Part shown: positions 16,165 through 23,672 of the stretch, piece by piece
How the letters are laid out: every line of letters starts with the position of its first letter
Position numbering within the stretch: the first letter of the stretch is position 1
The notes under the pieces: model-generated
Seen by the model: only the letters and a program-made list of their open reading frames with translations
What the model was told of the DNA's origin: nothing
The model's database searches: none
Made by a program: the position numbers and the translations under genes
NCBI GenBank assembly: GCA_019310525.1
Contig: JAFDEE010000027.1
Span: 1-33,849, forward strand
Reading direction: 5' to 3'
DNA: 33,849 bases
From: Deltaproteobacteria bacterium
GTDB lineage: Bacteria; Desulfobacterota; DSM-4660; Desulfatiglandales; HGW-15

Positions 16165-16178
16165 TTGACAAGTGTCAA
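16165..16178. promoter_or_regulatory. 14-bp palindrome upstream of the helicase gene
   Basis: TTGACA and TGTCAA arms flank a 2-bp centre, 15 nt before the preferred helicase start. The minus-strand TTGACA could also be a -35 element. It is a possible repressor site; the binding protein is unknown. Confidence 0.3.
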
Positions 16179-16320
16179 AAAATCACCTGCCGCTCCGGCC
16201 GGGAGAAGGGACTCAACATCTCCCTGCATTCCCCCTCTCGCCCTTGGTGGGAATCGCCGTTTCTCGTTCCAGGGGGGCAGAAGGGTTTGTTGTTCCGGTA
16301 CACGGGCGTTCCGGAGAAAA

Positions 16321-17103
16321 TCAGTTCGAGAGGAGCAGGGGCGCTGCAATGGCCAATATTCCTAACGCGACAGCCGCCGGTGGAATCAGAAAGGCAAGGA
16401 TGACGCGAGGATAGGTTGTCCTGTGAATTTTTTTGAGACCGACGATGCGGACGGCAAGCCGCCAGATTCCGCCCACAGCACCCCCGAAAAAGGGGATGAC
16501 CTGGCAGATCCCGGCGGCCTGGGACAGCGAGATCACCCGGAAAGTGCCTTCGAACCCCTTGCTTCCGCCCCCCACTATCCATAGGCATGCGTGAAGAACA
16601 CCACTTGCCAAAAACATACCGATGGTGACCCAGAGCGGCACGGTGATCAGGGCTCCGACGAACAGGAGACCCAGGATTTCCTGTCCCGGGAGATCTTCCG
16701 TGTAAGGGAGGATTTTCCCCCAGATTACGAGAAACTGCCAAAAGATACCGAACATCGCCCCCACGCTGCCGAAAAGAAGCCCGAAACCCAACGAGTCCTT
16801 GAGGCTCCCCCTGGCCGACATCTCTTGGAAGAGGAGACCGGGGGAAAATAACACCCCTCTTGAAAGGTCGTAGAGCCCCTTCCAGTAACCCAGGTCATCT
16901 CCTTTTTCTTCCCTCGGCCCCTTTCCCGGCAAGGTGCCCGTTGTCTTTACCGGGCCCTGGGCCAAAGGTTCGGATCCGGGCCGCTCCAATTTGAAGCGGT
17001 GCCTGCACCTGGGACAGGTGGCCCAGCATACCCCGGGGGGAAGCTTTTCTTGTGGGACCGTCTTCGAGTAACGGCAATTGGGGCAGGTGATTTTTACCGG
17101 CAT
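16321..17103 (-). CDS. Zinc-ribbon and Yip1-type membrane protein
   Basis: A 260-aa protein with an N-terminal MJ0042-like zinc ribbon (Cys 7, 10, 30 and 33; VPQEKLPPG between the knuckles), a ~40-residue polar linker, and a C-terminal membrane domain with about five hydrophobic helices. The YWKGLYDLSRGVLFSP.LLF pattern leads into the first helix, as in Yip1/YIPF-like bacterial proteins. The family has no settled role in bacteria. The ATG at 17103 begins the zinc ribbon. It overlaps the stop of the upstream 90-aa gene by 10 nt, so the two are translationally coupled. Confidence 0.75.
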   Translation of the reverse strand: MPVKITCPNCRYSKTVPQEKLPPGVCWATCPRCRHRFKLERPGSEPLAQGPVKTTGTLPGKGPREEKGDDLGYWKGLYDLSRGVLFSPGLLFQEMSARGSLKDSLGFGLLFGSVGAMFGIFWQFLVIWGKILPYTEDLPGQEILGLLFVGALITVPLWVTIGMFLASGVLHACLWIVGGGSKGFEGTFRVISLSQAAGICQVIPFFGGAVGGIWRLAVRIVGLKKIHRTTYPRVILAFLIPPAAVALGILAIAAPLLLSN

Positions 17104-17366
17104 TTGCCCTTTTTTTTCTCCTGGGCGATTTTTCGATGGAGGGCCTTTCTTTCGGACCACCGCCGGAGCATTCCGATCCAACCGTCTCCGGAGGCCCGAT
17201 CCAGGATCCCGGACCTCATTTCCAGTCCCTCCCGGGTTTTCAGCGCAGCCCTCAGGCAGGAGACCCGATCCGGACACCGGGTACACTCGGGAGGAACCTC
17301 ACGGAGTCCTCCCTTTCCGTGAGGAAAAACCCGATCCAGGATGCCAAAGCAATCCTTCTTTTCCAT
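17094..17366 (-). CDS. Conserved small Cys-containing protein of unknown function
   Basis: A 90-aa soluble basic protein. Its N-terminal half reads DCFGILDRVFPHGKGGLREVP and then has a compact Cys cluster, C28-x2-C31-x5-C37, plus Cys6. This would suit a small zinc or iron-sulfur site, although family function is unknown to me. A strong GGGAGG lies before the ATG at 17366. The C-terminal half is Arg/Lys-rich and overlaps the start of the zinc-ribbon Yip1 gene by 10 nt. It is the first gene of that two-gene unit and diverges from the histidine phosphatase. Confidence 0.75.
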   Translation of the reverse strand: MEKKDCFGILDRVFPHGKGGLREVPPECTRCPDRVSCLRAALKTREGLEMRSGILDRASGDGWIGMLRRWSERKALHRKIAQEKKKGKCR

Positions 17367-17505
17367 GGCCTTTTCCTCCCCCCCAAGCGAAATTCCCTTA
17401 CCGAACGGGCCTGGAGGTTTTGCAAGCCCTCACCACCCGTCTGATCCCAGGGCGATTCCAGCCCGCTTATACACCATACGGATCCTTTAATAAAGCCCAA
17501 TGTCG

Positions 17506-17534
17506 TTGACATCTCCGACTCCCGGTCATATCAT
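17506..17534 (+). promoter_or_regulatory. Strong predicted sigma-70 promoter for the phosphatase-Crp unit
   Basis: A perfect TTGACA (17506-17511), 17-nt spacer and TATCAT (17529-17534). The expected start site (about 17541) is within 2 nt of the ATG at 17543, so the mRNA may be leaderless. Confidence 0.7.
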
Positions 17535-17542
17535 TCTTATTT

Positions 17543-18145
17543 ATGAATAAGCATAGCAGACTCTATCTGGTTCGCCACGGGCAGGTTGAGGGGTACGATC
17601 GAAATCCGGTTTACGGTCATACAGACGTTGGAATCACCCAGGTAGGGAAGCTCCAGATGGAGTCCCTTTCCGAGAGATTGCGGTTGGCCGATATCGGGGT
17701 CATCTATTCCAGCGATCTCAAGCGCTCCGTAATTGGGGCCCAAATCATCGCCCGTTACCACGATGTTCCCCACCATATTGTCCCTGAGCTTCGCGAGATG
17801 TATTTTGGAACCTGGGAAGGAATGACCCTGGAGGAGATCCACGAGCGTTTCACCCATGAATTGAGAAAACGCAAGAAAAACATCGTGGACTTCAAGCCGC
17901 CCGGGGGAGGGGAGAGTTTCAGTGAGCTTTCAGGGCGGGTGTCCCCTTGCTTCCGGGAAATCCTCGAAAAACACCAGGGTGAAAACATTCTTCTCGTGGG
18001 GCACGGCGGGGTCAACCGGATCATCCTTTGCGAGGCGATGGGGCTGGATCTTTCCCGCCTCTTCAGCCTTCGGCAGGACTATGGATGTTTGAACGTGATT
18101 GATTTTTTCCCCGACACCACCGTTGTCCGCCTTATGAACGGTTAA
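17543..18145 (+). CDS. Histidine phosphatase family protein (phosphoglycerate mutase / CobC-like)
   Basis: A 200-aa member of the branch using a phospho-His intermediate: RHG at 11-13, the conserved arginine in SSDLKRSVIGAQ, the acidic catalytic residue in ELREMYFGTWEGMT (around 85) and the second catalytic H154 in LVGHGGVNR. FGTWEGMT and PGGGESF resemble alpha-ribazole phosphatase (CobC), but no cobalamin genes are near, so the substrate is open. No Shine-Dalgarno precedes the ATG. The downstream Crp/Fnr gene begins 3 nt after the stop and is co-transcribed. Confidence 0.88.
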   Translation: MNKHSRLYLVRHGQVEGYDRNPVYGHTDVGITQVGKLQMESLSERLRLADIGVIYSSDLKRSVIGAQIIARYHDVPHHIVPELREMYFGTWEGMTLEEIHERFTHELRKRKKNIVDFKPPGGGESFSELSGRVSPCFREILEKHQGENILLVGHGGVNRIILCEAMGLDLSRLFSLRQDYGCLNVIDFFPDTTVVRLMNG

Positions 18146-18148
18146 CCC

Positions 18149-18826
18149 ATGATCCATCACCTGGCCAACGTTCCTCTCTTCAGGGGCCTTCCCTTCGATC
18201 AACTCCGGGACCTGGCCGACATCGCCGAGGAAAGGAGGGTTGAGCGAGGGGCCATGATTTTCCATGACGGTGATGAGGGCAATGGGTTCTATGTGGTTAT
18301 TGCCGGCAGGGTGAAGATTTACAAACTGTCCTTTGACGGAAAGGAGCAGATTCTTCACCTCTTCGGTCCGGGTGAACCTTTCGGGGAGGTCCCCGTGTTC
18401 GCAGGCCAGCGTTTTCCGGCCAACGCCCAGAGCATGGAGCCCGGCCTCCTCCTCTTTTTTCCGCGGGAGGCCTTCGTGGAGCTGATAACCGGCAATCCCT
18501 TTCTTGCCCTTAACATGCTGGCTGTTTTGTCCGTGCGCCTGCGACGTTTCGCCCACCTGATCGATGATCTCTCCCTCAAGGAGGTTCCGGGAAGACTGGC
18601 CGCCTACCTCCTTTACCTGAGCGAGAGAAAGATGGGTTCCCTGGATTTTGAACTGGGTATCACCAAGGGACAACTCGCCGCTCTTCTCGGCACGATCCCC
18701 GAAACCCTTTCCCGTATTCTCAGCCGGATGAAATCCCGGGGCCTGATCGAGACCGAGGGCCGACGCATCAGAATCCTGGACCTGGAAGGGTTGGAAACAT
18801 TGAGGGAAACCGGCGGCAGACTTTAG
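18149..18826 (+). CDS. Crp/Fnr-family transcriptional regulator
   Basis: A 225-aa regulator with an N-terminal cyclic-nucleotide-binding-like beta-roll (about 8-125; GNGFYVVIAGRVKIYKLS, LFGPGEPFGEVPVF), a dimerisation helix and a C-terminal winged helix (LGITKGQLAALLGTIPETLSRILSRMKSRGLI, in pieces from about 167). No cysteines are present, so it does not carry the FNR iron-sulfur cluster. Its ligand is unknown. It is coupled to the phosphatase gene. Its TAG stop shares its last base with the left end of element D. Confidence 0.92.
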   Translation: MIHHLANVPLFRGLPFDQLRDLADIAEERRVERGAMIFHDGDEGNGFYVVIAGRVKIYKLSFDGKEQILHLFGPGEPFGEVPVFAGQRFPANAQSMEPGLLLFFPREAFVELITGNPFLALNMLAVLSVRLRRFAHLIDDLSLKEVPGRLAAYLLYLSERKMGSLDFELGITKGQLAALLGTIPETLSRILSRMKSRGLIETEGRRIRILDLEGLETLRETGGRL

Positions 18827-18915
18827 AGGCCTTTGAAAAATCTCCCCTTTTGCCCAATCACAGCGCTTGCCCGGGCCGTGCACGGCAGACAGGTCAGCAG
18901 ACTCAAACCTTAGGA
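18826..18915 (+). mobile_element. MITE-like element, copy D (degenerate left end)
   Basis: It starts GAGGCCTTTGAAAAA at the last base of the Crp-family stop codon, continues with CCCCTTTTGCCCAAT as in copies A/B, and shares GCACGGCAGACAGGTCAG with copy B. No right terminal repeat is found. The boundary on the right is approximate. It fills the gap to the convergent arsC. Confidence 0.7.
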
Positions 18916-18937
18916 CCCGCCTTCCTTCCCCTCCCCT

Positions 18938-19369
18938 TCAAGACAAAATTTCTGGAAGCCTTTTCACGAATGCCCTTATCTCGTCCCTGACCCTGCGATA
19001 AGGTTCCATGGCCTCCTCTTCGCTGGCCGCCCTTTTTGCAATGGCGGGGGGATCATCGAAGCCTTGGTGGAGAAGCCTGGTCTTGGCGGGAAAGAGAGGG
19101 CAGACTTCCCGGGCATGGTCACAGAGGGTCACCACATATTCGAATTCCATGTCAGCCAGGGATTCCAGGTCTTTGGATCCTTGTTTGGAGATATCAATTC
19201 CCACTTCCGCCATGACCCTGACGGCCCGGGGGTCTACTCCCTTTGGTAGAACACCGGCAGAGTAAGGCTCATACATGTCACCCCTGAGATGCCGGGTCCA
19301 GGCCTCAGCCATTTGGCTCCGGCAGGAGTTCCCCGTACATAGAAACAGCACCTTTTTCTTGTTGTACAT
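18938..19369 (-). CDS. arsC: Arsenate reductase ArsC, thioredoxin-coupled (LMW-phosphatase fold)
   Basis: Reduces arsenate to arsenite for export by ACR3. The 143-aa protein has the phosphatase-type P-loop C11-TGNSC16-RS and the relay pair C83 and C90 in TLCDHAREVC. This is the three-Cys arrangement of the thioredoxin-dependent Staphylococcus/Bacillus class. GFDDP supplies the general acid. The ATG at 19369 is chosen because homology begins there; an in-frame TTG upstream (19402) adds an unrelated stretch. It is the last gene of the minus-strand arsenic/redox cluster. Confidence 0.93.
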   Translation of the reverse strand: MYNKKKVLFLCTGNSCRSQMAEAWTRHLRGDMYEPYSAGVLPKGVDPRAVRVMAEVGIDISKQGSKDLESLADMEFEYVVTLCDHAREVCPLFPAKTRLLHQGFDDPPAIAKRAASEEEAMEPYRRVRDEIRAFVKRLPEILS

Positions 19370-19415
19370 TCGCTCGGTACCTACGGCTCGATGGATATCC
19401 AAAAAGGAGGAAGCT

Positions 19416-19922
19416 TCAGCGATTCAAGGCACACCCGTCACAAAGAAAAGACGCCGGTTCGGAGGATTGCTGATTACAGGGCGGCGGCATACCATCCCCC
19501 GGCCTGATAACCCGTTGGATGAAAGGCCGGTTTTTTGCCGCGTTCTTCCTGAAGATCATGATACCGGGAACCAGGCCCAAAAGTAGTCCTGTAATGGCGG
19601 CCAAGAAGCCGAAATTGGTCCCAAAAGAAAAGAGTACGGCCATGACTACCCCGAAAAGGGCTCCTAGACACGGCAATCCGATCAGCGCTGCTGCATTTTT
19701 CAGTAAAATGCCCGGGTCTCGGTATAGGGCTACCCAGTCCCCGGGCCTGGCTCCGGCCTTGTTGAGTGCTTCGATGACGAGAGTGGCGCTGTCCGTCGCG
19801 CAATGGCAGACACGGCGGCTGACTTCAGGCGCTCCAGGGATCCCGGACTCTCCGGGCCGGATGATGACTTCTGCCATTCCTCTTTCCTTGAGCGCGGAAA
19901 CAAGGCCTTCATACTTGGGCAT
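19416..19922 (-). CDS. RseC/MucC-like membrane protein (SoxR-reducing system family)
   Basis: A 168-aa protein: an N-terminal soluble part with VCHC (a CxC pair), then the family-like GARPGDWVALY, two hydrophobic helices (about 96-115 and 120-140) and a polar tail with four more cysteines, including CDGC. RseC-family proteins pair a Cys-rich face and a GD.V.l motif with two membrane helices, and work with Rnf-type complexes or envelope-stress control. AAGGAG sits 6 nt before the ATG at 19922. Its place next to ArsC, a thioredoxin-like protein and a MauE/DoxX protein supports a thiol-redox role, but the family call is moderate. Confidence 0.6.
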   Translation of the reverse strand: MPKYEGLVSALKERGMAEVIIRPGESGIPGAPEVSRRVCHCATDSATLVIEALNKAGARPGDWVALYRDPGILLKNAAALIGLPCLGALFGVVMAVLFSFGTNFGFLAAITGLLLGLVPGIMIFRKNAAKNRPFIQRVIRPGDGMPPPCNQQSSEPASFLCDGCALNR

Positions 19923-20042
19923 GACAAACTCCTTTTCCTCTTTGGGGCGTAAGGCCCTGCCAGGGGAGTGACACGGAAAAGATTTCAAGATGGGGGTTGG
20001 GGGTCCCATCCCGCTTGAAAGGATGGACGTGCTTGCCGCCCA

Positions 20043-20384
20043 TTATACTCTCATGAGTTCCTCCTGGACCATCCGCAGGAAAAGTTCGGGAGAGCCCCGT
20101 TCTTCCCGGAACTTTCGTGCATCGAAAAACAATCGTCCAGCCCTCTTCTTGACAAAGGTGCTGCACCGTTTCCCGTTCAGATAGGCCAAAGCTAGGCCCT
20201 TTTCACTGACATACTCGCTGAAATCAACGAGGGAGGAGGGGACGTCTATTGGGTGAAGATACCCTGGGATCAAGAACTCGGCGCTTTCGTATGAGATCCG
20301 GGCCATTTCTTGAAGAAGTTTTTCAGGATCCAATCCGCCCGGGAAGATTTCAATGGTTTCATCATCGATTTTCACAAATTCCAT
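20043..20384 (-). CDS. Hypothetical protein (113 aa)
   Basis: Not recognised. It has a clear ribosome site (AAAGGA, 2 nt before the ATG), good codon use and a soluble, mixed-charge sequence: an acidic N-terminus (IDDETIEIFPGG), a helix with PEKLLQEMARIS and a C-terminal Arg/Glu-rich helix ending EELMRV. A single Cys occurs in GKRCSTF. There are no membrane segments. It lies between the MauE/DoxX gene and the RseC-like gene on the same strand, so it may belong to the arsenic/redox cluster. Confidence 0.65.
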   Translation of the reverse strand: MEFVKIDDETIEIFPGGLDPEKLLQEMARISYESAEFLIPGYLHPIDVPSSLVDFSEYVSEKGLALAYLNGKRCSTFVKKRAGRLFFDARKFREERGSPELFLRMVQEELMRV

Positions 20385-20464
20385 GGTCCTTTTACCTCGG
20401 TTGTATCAAGCAAGGAGCCATGAATCCTGGAAAGACCAGGGGGTCTGAATCAGTGATCCTGTCA

Positions 20465-20950
20465 TTATCGGGTCTCCTCCCATTTTCCGCTGGAATGGTG
20501 TTTTTTCGCAACCGCCCCGTACCTGTAAAGGAGGAAGATGGCAAGGGCCAGAAACACACCGTCTCGAAAGATGTACCATACCATGGGTGCCCCCGTTCCA
20601 GGTTCCCTCGAGGTGGTGAAACACCCGCACTGGATATCCAGCCCCCGGGCCAGGTTGAAAAGGAGGGCACTGAAAAAGATCAAGAGCAACACCGTTCCCA
20701 GGAGCGTAGCCCCGGGCAGCCAAAACCCCAGGATCAAGAGGAGTCCCAGAAACAATTCCAGCCAGGGCAGGACAATGGCCGCAAGGTTGACCCAGGTATC
20801 GGGGAGGATTTGATAATTGGCTATCACTTCGGCAAAGGCCGCAGGCTGCTGGATCTTGTCGATGCTCGCGTAAAGAAAAACGAGCCCGAGGAAGATCCGG
20901 CCGCATACGGCCAAGATGCCTTTTATCCTATAGTGAGTCTTAGTTGCCAT
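20465..20950 (-). CDS. MauE/DoxX-family redox-associated membrane protein
   Basis: A 161-aa inner-membrane protein with four predicted helices. The first, RIFLGLVFLYASIDKIQQP, carries the DoxX/MauE pattern (G..F...a..K...p..fa..i..Y..lP). A CGCF motif (LDIQCGCFTT) follows the third helix, as in MauE-like proteins thought to help disulfide or thiol chemistry at the membrane. The ATG at 20950 has only a weak ribosome site. A sigma-70-like promoter lies ~50 nt upstream. The genes around it are arsenic or redox related. Confidence 0.82.
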   Translation of the reverse strand: MATKTHYRIKGILAVCGRIFLGLVFLYASIDKIQQPAAFAEVIANYQILPDTWVNLAAIVLPWLELFLGLLLILGFWLPGATLLGTVLLLIFFSALLFNLARGLDIQCGCFTTSREPGTGAPMVWYIFRDGVFLALAIFLLYRYGAVAKKHHSSGKWEETR

Positions 20951-20999
20951 GGATGTTTTTCCATGAGATAGGGCTTAAGGCCGTGAAGGTTTCCTGATA

Positions 21000-21028
21000 A
21001 CTATATTTCTAGCCAAATTATGCGTGAA
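21000..21028 (-). promoter_or_regulatory. Predicted promoter for the MauE/DoxX gene
   Basis: On the minus strand: TTCACG (21028-21023), a 17-nt spacer, TATAGT (21005-21000). It would separate this gene and those after it from the ACR3 transcript. Confidence 0.45.
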
Positions 21029-21061
21029 CGCTTGCCCGCCTCGGGCGCGGCCTGTCCAAGA

Positions 21062-21211
21062 AAGGGTAAAAGGATTTTCCCGGAGCGGCCTATTTTGGCT
21101 CTGGAGCAGCCTGCCTGCCGCAGGCAGGGAGAGCGGAAGAGCCAAAATAGGCAGTGAGCGGAGCCATGGACGGCGTAGCGAACGTAGCGGAGGAAATATC
21201 CTTTTACCCTT
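21062..21211. repeat. 150-bp nested palindrome between ACR3 and the MauE/DoxX gene
   Basis: The region 20951-21358 has no gene. Within it, three sets of arms nest around one centre. The outer pair is AAGGGTAAAAGGAT, matched by ATCCTTTTACCCTT. The middle pair is GCCTATTTTGGCTCT with AGAGCCAAAATAGGC, 15 bp perfect. The inner pair is CCTGCCTG-CCG-CAGGCAGG. It could be a decayed non-autonomous element or an extragenic palindrome acting as a bidirectional terminator; I found no clear target duplication. It does not share ends with the GAGACC family. Confidence 0.75.
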
Positions 21212-21358
21212 CATCTATCGGGTGCTGCCAGGATGCTTTAACATATTGTAATAAAGATAAATTTCAGCATTAATGCATAATTTGGGTTCTATATTCCCCG
21301 CAATCTTTATCTAACCGTAAGGGTTCATTTAGGTCAAGATTCCGGTGGTCTCTTTCAA

Positions 21359-22453
21359 TCATGGTTCGCAGGTCAAGTGGCACACACCGGTTGGGGTTTC
21401 CACAGCGAATGGGAAGTATTTCTTTTTAAACCAAAGGGCCACGTTGACAAGGCTGATGAGGACGGGCACCTCGACAAGAGGCCCGATGACCGCGGCAAAT
21501 GCCTGGCCGGAATCGATCCCGAATACGGCCACTGCGACGGCGATGGCCAGTTCGAAGTTGTTGGACGCCGCAGTGAAACTCAGTGTTGTGGATTGTTCAT
21601 AGGTGGCGCCCGCCTTCATGGAGAGAAAAAAGGAGGCGAAAAACATCACCACGAAGTAGATGCCTAAGGGGACGGCGACCCGTATGACGTCCAAGGGGAG
21701 CTGCACGATATATTCTCCCTTGAAAGAGAACATCACCAGGATGGTGAAGAGCAGGGCGATCAGGGTGATGGGACTTATCTTGGGGATGAATTTTTTTTCG
21801 TACCATTCTCTTCCCTTCGTGTTGAGGCCGATGATTCTGGTAAGCACTCCCCCAAGGAAAGGGATTCCGAGGTAGATGAACACGCTTTTGGCGATTTGAC
21901 CGATGGAGATGTTTACCACGGTTCCCTTGAGGCCGATCCACTGGGGAAGAATCGTGATAAAAATATAGGCATAGAGTGAAAAGAAGAGGACCTGAAATAT
22001 CGAATTGAAGGCCACAAGCCCTGCGCAATACTCCCGGTCTCCTGCCGCCAGGTCGTTCCAGACGATGACCATAGCGATGCATCGGGCCAGGCCGATCATG
22101 ATCAGGCCCACCATGTATTCGTGATGCCCGGAGAGAAAGGCGACTGCAAGGGAGAACATGAGGATGGGACCGATAACCCAATTTTGGACCAGGGAGAGCA
22201 AGAGAACCTTGACATTCCGGAACACTTGGCCCAGTTGCTCGTACTTCACTTTGGCGAGAGGTGGGTACATCATGAGGATCAGGCCGATGGCTATGGGAAT
22301 GTTGGTGGTCCCTATCTGAAAGAAGTTGATTACACTTCGGATGCCTGGGAAAAAGTATCCCCACATGACCCCCGCAAACATGGCCGAAAAGATCCAGAGG
22401 GTCAAAAATCTGTCTAAAAAGGATAGTTTCCTGGAAATTTTTTTCGATGGCAT
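21359..22453 (-). CDS. acr3: ACR3-family arsenite exporter
   Basis: Inner-membrane carrier that expels arsenite (and sometimes antimonite) using the proton gradient. At 364 aa with about ten hydrophobic helices it has the usual family size. The conserved segment [19 protein letters not shown] contains the helix-4 cysteine needed for transport in this family. [20 protein letters not shown] and [10 protein letters not shown] near the C-terminus are further ACR3 signatures. It follows the permease and thioredoxin-like genes on the same strand with a gap of 42 nt. No ArsR gene lies nearby, so the regulator is elsewhere. Confidence 0.95.
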   Translation of the reverse strand: MPSKKISRKLSFLDRFLTLWIFSAMFAGVMWGYFFPGIRSVINFFQIGTTNIPIAIGLILMMYPPLAKVKYEQLGQVFRNVKVLLLSLVQNWVIGPILMFSLAVAFLSGHHEYMVGLIMIGLARCIAMVIVWNDLAAGDREYCAGLVAFNSIFQVLFFSLYAYIFITILPQWIGLKGTVVNISIGQIAKSVFIYLGIPFLGGVLTRIIGLNTKGREWYEKKFIPKISPITLIALLFTILVMFSFKGEYIVQLPLDVIRVAVPLGIYFVVMFFASFFLSMKAGATYEQSTTLSFTAASNNFELAIAVAVAVFGIDSGQAFAAVIGPLVEVPVLISLVNVALWFKKKYFPFAVETPTGVCHLTCEP

Positions 22454-22495
22454 GCTCCCCCTCCCGATAGGACGGACCGCAAGTGATCCGTCCTG

Positions 22496-22729
22496 TCAAC
22501 CCTTTAACCAACTTATGATTTCATCCTTGCCGGGAATCTTTCCCACGCTTTTTACCTCTCCGTCCACCACCACGGCCGGGGTGCCAAAGACCCCGTAGGT
22601 GGCGATTTCCAGGACGTCGGTGACCTTCTCTACATTGGCCTCGACACCTGCTTCCTTGACCGCCTCCCTGACGTTTTTTTCGGTCGCCTGGCACTTAGGG
22701 CAACCGGGTCCCAATACCTTGATTTCCAT
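22496..22729 (-). CDS. Thioredoxin-like redox-active disulfide protein (CPKC)
   Basis: A 77-aa minimal thioredoxin fold: MEIKVLGPGC10-PKC13 active site, helix QATEKNVREAVKEAG, the cis-Pro strand FGTPAVVVDGEV and a C-terminal helix. It belongs to the 'redox-active disulfide protein 2' group often found beside ArsP-like permeases and arsenic genes. It may reduce ArsC or serve the neighbouring permease. The gap to the permease stop is 18 nt, with AGGAGG just upstream of the ATG. Confidence 0.9.
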   Translation of the reverse strand: MEIKVLGPGCPKCQATEKNVREAVKEAGVEANVEKVTDVLEIATYGVFGTPAVVVDGEVKSVGKIPGKDEIISWLKG

Positions 22730-22747
22730 ACAGATCCTCCTTTCATT

Positions 22748-23242
22748 TCAGCCGGCCATCCATCCGTAAAGCATGCCGGCGATAGTGGAAAGCATGATAA
22801 TGATGATACAGAAGGTCGCCGTCTTTTTTACACCCAGCACCCCCCCGATCACCAGCATGTTAGGGAGAGAGAGGGCGGGGCCCGCCAGGAGGAGGGCAAG
22901 CGCGGGCCCCTTCCCCATGCCGGCCCCCAGGAGTCCCTGCAAAATGGGGACTTCCGTGAGGGTGGCGAAGTACATGAGGGCCCCTGCAACCGAAGCTAAG
23001 AGATTGGCCCAAAGCGAATTCCCCCCAACGAGTGACTGGATATAATGTTCAGGGATCAGGGCGGGGTGTCCCGGCCGACCCAGCATGAATCCGGCCACCA
23101 GCACACCCGCTCCAAGGAGGGGAAAGATTTGCTTCATGAATCCCCAGGTGACCTGGACCCAGCCAACGCGTTCGTCTTTCCTGAACCAGCCCTTGAGCAT
23201 GAAGGCCAGGATGATCACCACCAGCTTGGTTTTTTCCTTCAT
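22748..23242 (-). CDS. Half-size permease (ArsP/DUF318-like C-terminal half)
   Basis: A 164-aa membrane protein with about four to five helices. Motifs GAGVLVAGFMLG, YFATLTEVPILQGLLGAGMGKGPALALLLAGPALSLPN and GGVLGVKKT match the second half of predicted permeases of the DUF318/ArsP group, which are normally about 300 aa or more. The ATG at 23242 has AGGAGG at slightly long spacing. No remnant of an N-terminal half is visible upstream, so a natural half-size protein that dimerises is more likely than a truncation. It heads the arsenic operon, suggesting export of an arsenic species, which is an inference. Confidence 0.75.
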   Translation of the reverse strand: MKEKTKLVVIILAFMLKGWFRKDERVGWVQVTWGFMKQIFPLLGAGVLVAGFMLGRPGHPALIPEHYIQSLVGGNSLWANLLASVAGALMYFATLTEVPILQGLLGAGMGKGPALALLLAGPALSLPNMLVIGGVLGVKKTATFCIIIIMLSTIAGMLYGWMAG

Positions 23243-23309
23243 TTGGATTGATCTCCTCCTGTGAATCAACCGCTGCCAGGGTTAGGGTAACGTTTGCCAG
23301 GTATCACTG

Positions 23310-23329
23310 CATACCGATATATTGATATG
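23310..23329. promoter_or_regulatory. Candidate operator of the arsenic operon
   Basis: A 20-bp imperfect palindrome, CATACCGATATATTGATATG, with 8 of 10 base pairs symmetric, lies about 70 nt upstream of the permease start. AT-rich dyads of this type are bound by ArsR-family repressors. The remaining gene-free stretch 23243-23672 is AT-rich and also holds an inverted pair around 23437-23469; I see no gene in it. Confidence 0.4.
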
Positions 23330-23672
23330 ATACCCCTTGGAACAGACGGCGTCCTCAATCGAGAATCAGGCAGTATCCATTGCAAAATATATCGAGTAGG
23401 TCTCTCAAATTGGAGAGGTTGGGATAGAAAAATATGAAATTATATTCTTATTTGGCAATATAATATTGTCCCGTAGGGTGTCAAGGGGTTTTTTGGATGG
23501 AGGGGCATGGGGGAGGGATAATGAGCAGGAAGGTTTGGGTCAGCCCGAGCCCGGGTTAAAGACATCCCTCGAATCGGATTGACATCGAGAACCTGGAAAA
23601 GGATGATGGGGGGGCCTCAAAGAGCCCCTGACCATTGCAGAGTTCCATTCTATTCCGGGAGGAAAGCCCCAG

